A stretch of DNA of 64,000 nt from NCBI GenBank assembly GCA_949152475.1, contig OX424569.1, forward strand, positions 20,249,170-20,313,169. Reading direction: 5' to 3'. Of the stretch, positions 43,361 to 54,789 are shown in pieces. The position numbers and the translations under genes were made by a program. Position 1 is the first letter of the stretch. Every line of letters starts with the position of its first letter. Under the pieces are notes generated by a model, which saw only the letters and a program-made list of their open reading frames with translations, was not told where the DNA came from and ran no database searches. The stretch comes from Terebella lapidaria (Eukaryota; Annelida; Polychaeta; Terebellida; Terebellidae).

Positions 43361-44385
43361 CACCCAAGTATTATTTGGCGATGTGTAAGATTTTCAAGGT
43401 TCTGAATATTTTTCTCTTATTTAGGAGGCACAATGTTTTTTTTAGCTAGATCTAGATCAGAATCTTCTTCATGGTTTTTTTTCCAGTGTTTTGATTTATA
43501 CTGCAGAGACATTTCAACAACTTGTCTGCATCTGCAATAATTTATGACATGCATGAAAGCTTTTTTCGTCACTGCTAAAAATTTGCGATCATGTTTTTCT
43601 TTGCCCAAATGCGAGTTTGAATATCATCGTATATGTGAGTGAATGAGTGTCACTGTCAGGAAAGACCGTCACCTGTCAAACAACCAAAATTGCCGCTAGC
43701 GTGACTGCTATCAAAATCAGCACTGACAATTTTCGTCGGCAATATAAAACTATCATAAACATGATGAATGAGCTAGTATCCACTTTTTCGGCTTATTTCA
43801 GGAGGAAACTAAATTTCCCCCCCGGAAATTGTGTACTGTAAAAGTTCGGCAAATCTGCCAAGTTTTGTTGTTTCTCTGGTTGTTTCCGACTGTTGAGTCT
43901 GTTCCTAGATCTAGTCAAATCTCGCTTCACTTCAGTAGGCATTTCTGATTAAATTTCCCCATAAACAAGCTTTGTATGGTGATATTTTTACGAAGTATTC
44001 CCAGTGAAGTAGGAAAGAGTCATAGAAAAGACCATATATTTGGGTCGTGATAAGTACTTCCACGAATACCGCACCCAGTAGATTTCACGATCTTGTGGGA
44101 GCATTTTGACCTTGACCCCAGTGCGCGAGTATTTATCGCTAATTGGTGGGACTTGCTCACGTGATAATTTGCATATAATTATATCCACGTGTAAATCATA
44201 AACATGTGGGTGTGTCCGCCAAGACAGCTTCCTGATTGGACAATTCAGTGACTATCTGGCTGGCTGACTGGCTCAGGGGCCACACACTGATTGAATTTGC
44301 CTACTGGAATATGGAATACCACCACTAAAACGATAATTATTATGTTGCCATATCAACTTGTTTTTCATTTTTGCAATAGCATACT
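43361..44385. other. Unassigned AT-rich sequence
   Basis: No gene is recognised. Candidate short frames lack domains. A CCCCCC run lies at about 43818. Confidence 0.4.
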
Positions 44386-44391
44386 GTATCT

Positions 44392-45326
44392 TACGGAAGC
44401 GTAGAAGGGCCACTATGTAGTTTTTTATTTTTTAATTTCCCGAGTTATAACTCGATAATATCGACCTATATCTCGATAATATCGACTTATATCTCGATAA
44501 TATCGACTTATAACTCGATAATATCGACTTATAACTCGATAATATCGACTTATATCTCGATAATATCGACTTATATCTCGATAATATCGACTTATATGTC
44601 GATAATATCGACTTATACCTCGATAATATCGACTTAAGAGTGGATCAGGCACAGGGAGATTTATTTTTTTCAAATTCCCGAGTTAGTAAGTCGATAATAT
44701 CGAGTTAGTAACTCGATAATATCGAGTTAGTAAGTCGATAGTATCGAGTTAGTAAGTCGATAATATCGAGTTAGTAACTCGATAATATCGAGTTAGTAAC
44801 TCGATAGTATCGACTTAGTATCTCGACTTAAATCACAGCATATGATGTATAGTCTGCCTGTGCATATACGTAATGAGAAAACAAATAAACATTACTGATT
44901 TTATATGAGAGTCAAATACTGTTAGAACTCTAATATGTAATTAATGTAATTGATATTTACATCAGAGGGGAAAGTTTTCATTTTAGATATCATTTATTTC
45001 AATGTTCACACGGGGACATATACGCCAATTGACACAGTCGTTATTGGTTACCCACGTACATTATACATGCATGTACATATTGGGCGGACAACCCTGATAT
45101 ATTAAGTCAATATTATCGAGATATAAGTCGATATTATCGACATATAAGTCGATATTATCGACATATAAGTCGATATTATCGAGATATAAATCGATATTAT
45201 CGACATATAAGTCGATATTATCGAGATATAAGTCGATATTATCGAGATATAAGTCGATATTATCGAGTTATAACTCGGGAAATTAAAAAATAAAAAACTA
45301 CATAGGGGCCCTTCTACGCTTCCGTA
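44392..45326. mobile_element. 935-bp foldback element with 6-bp target duplication
   Basis: The ends TACGGAAGCGTAGAAGGGCC and their complement are immediately flanked by GTATCT on both sides (44386-44391, 45327-45332). The first 73 bases of the two arms differ at about one position. Each arm continues as a 21-bp minisatellite (TCGATAATATCGACTTATAT). A third array (44675-44830, with GAGTTAGTAACTCGATAATA) lies between. The interior has no transposase, and the near-identical arms suggest recent mobility or gene conversion. Confidence 0.9.
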
Positions 45327-45332
45327 GTATCT

Positions 45333-45540
45333 ATATATTGTGCGGAATGTATATGCAAAACTTCGAGTGCATATGATTGCAAGAAAGCACTGTTTCAGTG
45401 AAGATCAAAACGGGAGTGGTGATGGGTATGAAACGGTGACCTACAAAAAAAAAACGGTTGGAACACACGTCCCATGGGATCATTATCGCTAATAACTTAT
45501 TACATTAACCATGATTAGGTATACGGGTGTCACTTTCCTC
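45333..45540. other. Short unassigned gap
   Basis: No feature is seen except an A-run near 45448. It ends at the truncated family X A-end. Confidence 0.4.
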
Positions 45541-46013
45541 CCAACGGGCCTATGGTCCGATAACCTATTGCCATCACGTTGCGTCCGTCGTCCGTCCGTC
45601 CACATTTTTATCTTTAAAGTGTACGGTCCAATCTTTCTGAAAATTTGGGAAAAGATATCTTAAAACTAGACGTCAAGGCCTAAAGGCCTTGGAGGCATTT
45701 CAGGGTGACACATGAAAAAGAACAAAATGCTGACTCAGCAACACATGATAAGCTCCTAATGAGACCTATAAGACATTTGTGCAATTACATGTATTGCCGT
45801 TTCGCTCTGCGAAGCACAGTTTTCGAGATATCGACGGAAATGAAAAATGCTGACGATGCAAATAAATTCCAGGTCAAGGTCAAAGGTCATCCCTAGTGCC
45901 CCTTAAATATGTATGTCTAGGACCACGAGTCCGAAAATAACGTCCGTTTCGCTCTACGACTCACCTTTTCCGAGATATCAACGAAAACGAAAAATGTCGA
46001 CTCAGCAAAAAAA
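45541..46013 (+). mobile_element. Family X A-end fragment (plus), cut by X3
   Basis: Starts within the A-type hairpin (GGGCCTATGGTCCGATAACC), then GCGTCCGTCGTCCGTCCGTC. About 45870-46000 resembles the foldback loop at 5400-5520 (GTGCCCCTTAAATATGT). It is interrupted at 46013 by copy X3 in the opposite orientation, next to an A-run. Confidence 0.7.
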
Positions 46014-48105
46014 ATTAGCCCAAGGGCTAAGAAAGGTTACCGGACAATATACATTTTAGATATTAGCCTTTTGTCCAGTGACCTTGAAAATAAAGTCACT
46101 GATAAATTCAAGGCCATGAAATTTTCAACAAATATATCACTTCTAGTATGTCCACAATAAATTCCTCAGCTGTAAAGTCGATAATAAGTGAGACATTAGC
46201 CATTCTGTGATGTGACCTTGAAAATGAGGTCAAAGTTCAAGTTCATGAAAATATTCAGTATATATCATTCCTCTATATTCGCAATTGATTCCTATGCTGT
46301 AAATGTAAGTATCAATCTATTACCACCAATACAATAAGATTTTGATGATGCCAATAAGAAACGTAAAATACTACATTTTGCAATAGAAACAAACAAAGCT
46401 CGACCAAATAGTTTATCCAAAGACACACTGGCGTCTTCAGGGGCAGACAATGTGTTAAATGTAGTTGTTTCTACTGTACACCAGATGGAATTAGTATACA
46501 ACTGCCCAACAACCTATGAAAATAATTTAGAAATCCGAATCTAACCCCATGGAATAGATACATGACAAGTACAAAAGTACCCAATCACAAGCCCGAAGGC
46601 TACTGAGTTGATGGTATCCTCGGGGACAGATTTAACGTCCGCCAGCAGTGACACTGACTCAGTGGTATAAATGTAAGTATCAATCTATTACCACCAATAC
46701 AATCAAATTTTGATGACGCCAATAAGAAACGTAAAATACAACATTTTGCAACAGAAACAAAGCCCGACCAAATAGTTTATCCAAAGAGGGGCAGATGTAA
46801 AGATGATAATAAGCGACATATTAGCCATTTTGTTCTCTGACCTTGAAAATGAGATCAAAGGTCAAATTCTAGATCACCAAAATATTCAGCATACATCATT
46901 TCCTATATGTTCACCATGGACCCCTAAGCTGTAAATTTGATAATAAGCGAGATATAAGCCATTTTGTATTCTGACCTTGAAAATAAAATGACTAACCTTG
47001 AAATTTAGGTCAAGGGTCAAATTCAAGGTCACTAGAATATTCAGCATATATCATTTCCTATATGTTCACAATTGATTCCTAAGCTGCAAAGTTGCTAATA
47101 AGCAAGATATTGGCCATTTTGTCCTGTGACCTTGAAAATGAAGTCAAAGGTCAAATTCAAGGTCACGAGAATATTCAGCATATATCATTTCCTATATGTT
47201 CACAATTGATTCCTAAGCCGTAAAGTCGATAATAAGCGAGATATTAGCAATTTTGTCCTGTGACCTTGGAAATGAGGTCAAAGGTCAAGTTCAAGGTCAC
47301 GAGAATATTCAGCATATATCATTTCCTATATGTTCACAATTGATTCCTAAGCTGTAAAGTCGATAATAAGCGAGATATTAGCCATTTTGTCCTGTGACCT
47401 TGAAAATGAGGCCAAAGGTCAAATTCAAGGTCATGAGAATATTCAGCATATATCATTTCCTATATGTTCACAAAGTCGATAATACGCGAGATATTAGCCA
47501 TTTTGCCCTGTGACCTTGAAAATGCGATCAAAGGTCAAATTCAAGGTCATCAGAATATTCGGCTGATATCATTTCCTATATGTCCACAATTGATTCCTAA
47601 GCTGTGAAGTCGACAATAAGCGAGATATTAGCCATTTTGTTCTCTGACCTTGAAACTGAGGTCAGAGGTCAAATTCAAGGTCACGAGAATATTCAGCATA
47701 TATCATTTCCTATATGTCCACAATTGATTCCTAGTCTCTAATCTCAATATTAAGTGAGATATTAGGCTTTATGTGTCCCATTATAAAGCATAGGAAAATT
47801 TAACATGGGAAAGTCCCATTTGGGACGAGTTTGGGCCCAAAATGGCCCACTTTGAGCGATTCAAGGGCAACGAAATTTGTACATGGCACAGGGGTACATA
47901 TGAGGAGTGTGCCTTTTACATGTTAAATTTCCTATCTAAAATAGGCACACAACTCCCCAAAATAGGCACACAAGAAGAAATTTCCGCACAACTTATGGTT
48001 GTGTGCCTTTTCTAGTCACACAAGCATACTCTCGTCCGCCCGGATGGACGGACGACGGACGCAACGCCATGGCAATAGGTTATCGGACCATAGGTCCGGT
48101 AACCT
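46014..48105 (-). mobile_element. Family X copy X3 (B end left, A end right)
   Basis: It begins ATTAGCCCAAGGGCTAAGAA and ends CCATAGGTCCGGTAACCT. The 134-bp array has about 10-11 units (46060-46300, then 46800-47770). The A-side tail runs ATTATAAAGCATAGGA, then GGGCCCAAAATGGCCCAC, then GACGGACGACGGACGCAACG. Two secondary insertions interrupt it: about 46300-46800 and about 47912-48030, the latter rich in inverted AGGCACACAA / TTGTGTGCC. Confidence 0.85.
46300..46800. repeat. Segment with a 125-bp direct repeat inside X3
   Basis: AAATGTAAGTATCAATCTAT begins two copies at about 46303 and 46672 (369 apart), both including AATAAGAAACGTAAAATAC and CGACCAAATAGTTTATCCAA. The segment interrupts the 134-bp array. 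Its origin is not recognised. The minus-strand 69-codon frame has no domain. Confidence 0.7.
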
Positions 48106-49266
48106 AAAATTGACATTTTACATCATGACGCCATTGGCGTTCCACATAGCGTGTTGAAACTCGGTATATGGCTTGGTATTGATATTTCACATAAGTTCCC
48201 ACAATGACAGTCCAATACCTTCAAATTTGAGTGCATTGTGGATGTTTGAAAGTTTGCCGAAAAATTGGTATGACGGGCCTTACGTTTATGACGTCATAGC
48301 GGAAAATCTATCATGGCGGAAAAATATCGGACAGTACCCTCCTGAACCAGAATTCAACTAACTTTCCAATGGTGCAATCCGCTTCTCTGTACGACAAATA
48401 CTTTCCAATATATAGCTCCATTTTGAAAATTGATGTTTTACGCCATGACGTCATTGACGTTCAACCGATCCAAGTAAAACTTCGCAGTATGATGAATAAT
48501 ATCAACATATTTCGGTGTGGGAAATTTCAGAGGTATCGGTCCAAATATGACTGCTGTGTGATTTTTTTAAAATTCGCCAATGATGAGAGATGGGGATTTT
48601 TCGAGTTTTCAAGAATTTTTGGTGACGTCATCAATGAACCGATTTCTTCCAAAACAGACAGACATCTGCAAGTGACCAACATACTTGGCGAAAATCGAAG
48701 ATGTAAACCCAAATGCAATACTTGGCGAAAATTGAAGATGTAAACCCAAATGCAATACCCTCTCCCCCTATCACGGCGAGGGTAAAAAGTTATGCATGGA
48801 AAAGTGTATATATGTACATGGAAAAGTTCTTATAGACCAACAAAATTAGGTAGGTTAGATTTTTTCAACAAATATTCTTTCTTTGAAATTACATGAGCAG
48901 GGGAGGGGTAAAGTCTTTTGGAAACTAAATACCTCTCTACTGCTTGATAACAAAAACAAAGATATTATTAAACAATTGATAAGGCATGAAGTAGATCGAT
49001 ACAATAATAGATGACAGTACTATTTATTTTTTGATATTTTCAAAAATAAATGAACTTGGTGCGGTAATAGGTTGGAATTTTCAGGTGTTGATAGAGCGCA
49101 CAAATAGAAGGCCTGCTTGTCCCCCATAGGTCAACCACTGGTAACTCGAAGCATTCGGGTTGAACACAACCTACAAGTAGAAACAGAATACAATGAACAA
49201 TTGACAAACTGGACAAATCTCCATGGCAGCAATTGGCAATATGCTATATCTACATAACATTTACAA
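48106..49266. other. Unassigned sequence between X3 and X4
   Basis: No gene is recognised. ATGACGCCATTGGCGTTC (48125) and ATGACGTCATTGACGTTC (48446) form a spaced direct repeat with palindromic cores, and both are followed by similar text. A 36-bp tandem duplication (GATGTAAACCCAAATGCAAT) lies at about 48699-48760. Confidence 0.45.
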
Positions 49267-49912
49267 TTAGCCCAAGGGCTAAGATAGATTACTGGACAAT
49301 TTTGGTTTTAAGCATTGTAAATGACATATGACTGAGAGTTACCAGTTGAGGTAAATAGTGGAGTGAGTGGCGCAGTGGATAAGGCGTCGGACTCATAATC
49401 CAAAGATAATGGGTTCGAGTCTCTGTGCTATTTCACTAGTGCCCTTAGGCAAGACATTTACCACTAATCTGTCTATGTTCACCCAGGATTTAAATGGGTA
49501 CCGGTTGATAATGGGTGTTGTATAGAGCGCTTTAAGTGTGGCTGCTCCAAGTACATTCACTCAGACTGGGGTTAAAGTGTAAAGTGCCTTTGAAAGCGGA
49601 TTAAGTTCGGCTGTAAAGAGCGCCATATCAAATGTGATAACTTATCTTTGTGAACTTCAATGTCCCCACTAGGTTTGCTGCATATGACTTTATATATGTC
49701 CATAATACATACATACAAGCTCTATCAACAAGTACTTTTTCTGTAGAGGCCAAGTCACATACATGTACCTATATGTCAGGTCAGGCAAGATTTTGACATT
49801 TGGCCTTCAAGGTCGTTTATGGTCAAGTTCAAGGCCACCAAAAGATGTGCCATATACACCTGACATTTTATAGGTTTATACACAATCCAAATCTGTATGT
49901 GCAAGTGTTTAA
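49267..49912 (-). mobile_element. Family X copy X4, B-end only, with a SINE inside
   Basis: ATTAGCCCAAGGGCTAAGAT starts a B-end whose sequence follows 62246-62560. A SINE at about 49363-49636 splits it after ACCAGTTGAGG. The A-end is missing; the copy fades near 49912. It has no 134-bp array. Confidence 0.75.
49363..49636 (+). mobile_element. tRNA-derived SINE
   Basis: The head GTGAGTGGCGCAGTGGATAA and GGGTTCGAGTC fits the internal RNA polymerase III promoter: A box TGGCGCAGTGG and B box GGTTCGAGTC, spaced about 35 bases. The anticodon position reads CAT (ACTCATAATC), like a tRNA-Met. The body has GCCCTTAGGCAAGACATTTA, a conserved-core-like block. The tail has TAAAGTGCCTTTGAAAGCGG and ends near GAGCGCCATATCA. 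It is inserted in X4. Clear target duplications were not found. It is not a functional tRNA gene because of the body and context. Confidence 0.85.
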
Positions 49913-49978
49913 CGTAGTCCACTACAAACAGTGAGACAATGAAGAGTCAAAATTTGAGTTATTTCTTGAATATTATTT

Positions 49979-50250
49979 CTTCAAAATGACCTATTTTATA
50001 AAGTAACTGATCAGCTTCCTATACTGAAAAGAAAATAGGGGATCATGGTGCTGGTTTCTTCGATATATTTGATCAAAATCACAAACATTTACCTAAAATG
50101 ACATAAATTATGACATTTTTGCACATTTTTTGTCCCATATTCACATCATGCTTGCATCATGCTTTCCATGTGAACGATACGGTGACCCTCTATTTTCTTT
50201 TCAGTTTCAGGATGCTGATCAGTTACTCTATAAAATATGTCATTTTGAAG
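49979..50250. mobile_element. 272-bp MITE with about 65-bp inverted ends
   Basis: Left CTTCAAAATGACCTATTTTA then AGTAACTGATCAGC pairs with right GCTGATCAGTTACTC and TCATTTTGAAG. Mismatches are few (about 10 percent). The interior is about 140 bases and non-coding. No target duplication is obvious. Confidence 0.85.
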
Positions 50251-50286
50251 CTCTAGATTATGTTGATATTGTTATGTATTAAAAAA

Positions 50287-51697
50287 AATTAGCCCAAGGG
50301 CTGAGAAAGGTTACCGGAAAAATATTTAGTTTTGAAACAACTTTTTCCATCAAAATTGCCGTATTAACCTTTCAAGGTCATTGAGGGTCAAATTTACGGT
50401 CACCATCAAAACTGCAATATATGATTTCCCATGTGATACTACCAATATTTTAGCTCTATCTTGAAGTGTTCTAGGAGTTTACTCCATACAGCTCCCATTA
50501 TGAAGGAAAAATTAGGTTAAAGGTCAAATTCAAGGTCACAAAAATATTCACCACATATCATTTCATATGTACACAAGTGATTCCTGAGCCATGAAGTTGC
50601 TAACAAATAAGATATTAGCCATTTTGTGCTGACCTTGAAAATAATGTCAAAGGTCAAATTCAAGGTTATGAGAATATTCAGTTTATATTAATTCCTATAT
50701 GTACAAAATCGATTCACAAACTGTAGAGTCAATAATCAGCAAGATATTAGTCATCCTCTGCTCTGACTTTGAAAATAAGGTCAAGGTCAAGTTCAAGGTC
50801 ATGACAATATTCAGCACATATCATTTTCTATGTGTTCACAATTGATTCCCAATTTCCCAAGCTGTAAAGTCGATAATAAGCGAGATAACAACCATTTTGT
50901 TCTGAGACCTTGAAAATGAGGTCAAGGGTCAAATTCAAAATCACGAGAATCTTAGGTATGTATCATTTCCTGTAGTCCACAGTTGATTCCTCACCTGTTA
51001 AGTTGATATTAAGCAAGATATTAGTCATTTTGTGCTCTGACCTTGAAAGTGAGGTCCAAGGTCAAATTCAAAGTCATGCCAATATCCATAATATATGATT
51101 TCCTATATGTGCATAATTGATTCCTAATCTGTAACGTCAATAATAAGCTAGATATTACCCATTTTGCGCTTTGACCATGGAAATTAGGTCAGAGGTCAAA
51201 TTCAACGCCATCAAAATATTCAGCATACTTGATTCCTAAGCTGTAAAATCGATAATAAGCAAGATATTAGCCATTTTGTCCTATGACCTTGACAATGGGG
51301 TCAAAGGTCAAATTCAAGGTCATCAGAATATTCAGCATATATCATTTCCTATATGTCCACAATTGATTCCTAAGCTGTAAAGTCGATAATAAGCGAGATA
51401 TTAGACATTTTGTACTCTGACCTTGAAACCGAGGTCAGAGGTCAAATTCAAGGTCATGAGAATATTCAGCATATATCATTTCCTATATGTCCTATATAGG
51501 AAACAATTGATTCCTAGTCTCCAATCTCAACATTAAGTGAGATATTAGGCATAATGTGTCCCATTATAAAGCATAGGAGAATTGAACATGGGAAAGTTCC
51601 ATTTGGGCCAAAATGGCCCACTTCGAGCGATTGAAGCGCAACGAAATTTACAGACATCATAGGAGTACATATGAGGAGTGTTATGTATCAAAAAGAA
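50287..51697 (-). mobile_element. Family X copy X5, A-side cut by a D-end element
   Basis: The B-end ATTAGCCCAAGGGCTGAGAA is followed by a 454-type piece (50350-50510), a 134-bp array of about 8 units (50515-51560), and the start of the A-side tail. It stops in AAAAAGAAAAA at 51697, where a D-type end begins. A copy with the full tail at this point is X6 (54480). Confidence 0.8.
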
Positions 51698-52072
51698 AAA
51701 CATAGCACCAAAGGTGCTATAGCTTACCGGCAATCATGTGAATTGCGTAGAATACTGAATACATATAAATTATTACACTGATGTTAAAATCAATATGTTA
51801 AAACATCTTTGTAAATGTTGATAGAAACACATTGAAAGTCCGAAACAATTTTCAATGGCCAAAAAAAAAAATTTTTTGTTGTTGCTGGAAATGGCTCAAA
51901 ACGAAAAGTGACTCGATTAGGGATTATTTTGGCCGACCCGTCAGAAAATCAAAATGGCCGCCCCACGCAGACCGTCATTTCAAAGACATCAAAATTTATA
52001 CACATCACAAAGGTACATAAAGAGAATCTTATACATGATTTTGAGGAAAACTGTCTGAATAGATTTCGAGAA
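51698..52072 (-). mobile_element. D-type end (minus), truncated by X6
   Basis: CATAGCACC-AAA-GGTGCTATAG then CTTACCGGCAATC begins a copy of the end at 16980-17133 in reverse. It then continues into 454-type sequence (AAGTGACTCGATTAGGG). X6 enters at 52073 after TTTCGAGAA. Confidence 0.75.
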
Positions 52073-54761
52073 ATTAGCCCAATGGGCTACTAAGGTTACC
52101 GGAGAAATATACAGAGTTAAGCCGAGAAAGTTGAAAGTCAAATTCAAGGTGACCACTGAAATCGCCATATCTCTAACCGTGAAAATGGGATCAAAGGTTA
52201 AATTCTAGATCACCAAACTATTCAGCATACATCATTTCCTATATGTTCACTATGGACCCCTAAGCTGTAAATTTGATAATAAAACGAGATATAAGCCATT
52301 TTGTAATCTGACTTTGAAAATAAAATGACTGACCTTGAAATTTAGGTCAAAGGTCAAATTCAATATCATTAAAATATTCAGAATATATCATTTCCTATAT
52401 GTTCACAATTAATTCCTAAGCTGTAAAGTCGCTAATAAGCAAGATATTGGCCATTTTGTCCTGTGACCTTGAAAATAAGTCAAAGGTCAAATTCAAGGTC
52501 ACGAGCATTTTCAGCATATATCATTTCCTATATGTTCACAATTGATTCCTAAGCTGTAAAGTCGCTAATTTATAAGCAAGATATTGGCCATTTTGTCCTG
52601 TGACCTTGAAAATAGGTCAAAGGTCAAATTCAAGGTCACGAGCATTTTCAGCATATATCATTTCTTATATGTTCACAATTGATTCCTAAGCTGTAAAGTC
52701 GCTAATAAGCAAGATATTGGCCATTTTGTCCTGTGACCTTGAAAATGAGGTCAAAGGTCAAATTCAAGGTCACGAGAATATTCAGCATATATCATTTCCC
52801 ATATGTTCACAATTGATTCCTAAGCTGTAAAGTCGATAATAAGCGAGATATCAGCAATTTTGTCCTGTGACCTTGGAAATGAGGTCAAAGGTCAAATTCA
52901 AGGTCATGAGAATATTCTGCGTATATCATTTCCTATATGTTCACAATTGATTCCTAAGCTGTAAAGTCGATAATAAGCGAGATCTTAGCCATTTTGTCAT
53001 GTGACCTTCAAAATGAGGTCAAAGGTCAAATTCAAGTTCCTGAGAATTTTCAGCATATATCATTTCCTATATGTTCACAATTGATTTCTAAGCTGTTAAG
53101 TCACTGATAAGCAAGATATTGGCCATTTTGTCCTGTGACCTTGAAAATGAGGTCAAAGGTCAAATTAAAGGTCACGAGAATTTTCAGCATATATCATTTC
53201 CTATATGTTCACAATTGATTCCTAAGCTGTAAAGTCGCTAATAAGCAAGATATTGGCCAATTTGTCCTGTGACCTTGAAAATGAGGTCAAAGGTCAAATT
53301 CAAGGTCATGAGAATATTCAGCATATATCATTTCCTATATGTTCACAATTGATTCCTGAGCTGTAAAGTCGATAATAAGCGAGATATTAGCAATTTTGTC
53401 CTGTGACCTTGGAAATGAGGTCAAAGGTCAAATTCAAGGTCATGACAATATTCAGCATATATCATTTCCTATATGTTCACAATTGATTCCTAAGCTGTAA
53501 AGTCGATAATAAGCAAGATATTAGCCATTTTGTCATGTGACCTTGAAAATGAGGTCAAAGGTCAAATTCAGGGTCATGAGAATTTTCAGCATATATCATT
53601 TCCTATATGTTCACAATTGATTCCTAAGCTGTAAAGTCGATAATAAGCGAGATATTAGCCATTTTGTCCTGTGACCTTGAAAATGAGGTCAAAAGTCAAA
53701 TTCAAGGTCACTAGAATATTCAGCATATATCATTTCCTATATGTTCACAATTGATTCCTAAGCTGTAAAGTCGATAATAAGCGAGATATTAGCAATTTTG
53801 TCCTGTGACCTTGGAAATGAGGTCAAAGGTCAAATTCAAGGTCACGAACATATTCAGCATATATCCTTTCCTATATGTTCACAATTGATTCCTAAACTGT
53901 AAAGTCGATAATAAGCGAGATATTAGCCATTTTGTTATGTGACCTTGAAAATGAGGTCAAAGATCAAATTCAAGGTCACGAGAATATTCAGCATATATCA
54001 TTTCCTATATGTTCATAACTGATTCCTAAGCTGTAAAGTCGATAACAAGCGAGATATTAGCCATTTTGTCCTATGACCTTGAAAATGGGGTCAAAGGTCA
54101 AATTCAAGGTCATCAGAATATTCAGCATACATATCATTTCCTATATGTCCACAATTGATTCCTAAGCTGTAGAGTCGATAATAAGCGAGATATCAGCCAT
54201 TTTGTGCTCTGACCTTGAAATTGAGGTCAGAGGTCAAATTCAAGGTCACAAGAATATTCAGCGTATATCATTTCCTATATGTCCATAATTGATTCCTAGT
54301 CTCTAATCTCAATATTAAGTGAGATATTAGGCATAATGTGTCCCATTATAAAGCATAGGAGAATTTAACATGGGAAAGTCCCATTTGGGCCGAGTTTGGG
54401 CCAAAATGGTCCACTTCGAGCGATTCAAGCGCAACGAAATTTATAGACATCATAGGAGTACATATCTGGAGTGTTATGTATCAAAAAGAAAAAAAGTTAC
54501 TGAACAGATTTTGAGAAAATGGCCACCAAAGTCCAAAATCAGGCATTTTTCGTCGAAAACGGCCGCCATTTTGAAAAAAATGCGAAAATCAAAAAACTAA
54601 AAAATACCTCCTTCTTGAATTATTTTTAAGTATTTTTGTGCAAAATTTCAGAAGAATTCGCCCGTAAACAAAAAAGATAAAAATGTGGACGACGACGACG
54701 ACGACGGACGACGGACGCAACGCCATGCCAATAGGTTATTGGACCATAGGTCCGGTAACCT
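52073..54761 (-). mobile_element. Family X copy X6, about 16 repeat units
   Basis: The B-end variant TTAGCCCAATGGGCTA (perfect stem, one-base loop) opens it. The array of about sixteen 134-bp units runs from about 52150 to 54310. The tail and the A-end (CCATAGGTCCGGTAACCT) close it at 54761. Both ends are complete. No transposase. Confidence 0.9.
52150..54310 (-). repeat. 134-bp array with nuclear-receptor half-sites (X6)
   Basis: The consensus unit holds TGACCTTGAAAATGAGGTCA, AGGTCAAAGGTCA and TTCAAGGTCA, then ATATCATTTCCTATATGTTC, ACAATTGATTCCTAAGCTGT and AAGTCGATAATAAGCGAGAT. The period is 134 (measured at 55441, 55575 and 55709 in the sister array). Half-sites are seldom mutated relative to the rest. 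Confidence 0.9.
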
Positions 54762-54789
54762 AAAAAAGGCGAAAATCAAAAATCTAAAA

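Noticed and set aside
44425-44673. 82-codon frame of SRYYRDI repeats
   Set aside because: A translation of the 21-bp minisatellite; 21 is a multiple of three, so it stays open by chance.
48173-48743. Two plus-strand frames of 62 and 124 codons
   Set aside because: No domain, and the second includes a tandem duplication at its end; no splice or start evidence.
49363-49436. tRNA-Met gene
   Set aside because: The tRNA-like head is followed by a SINE body and tail and sits inside a transposon.
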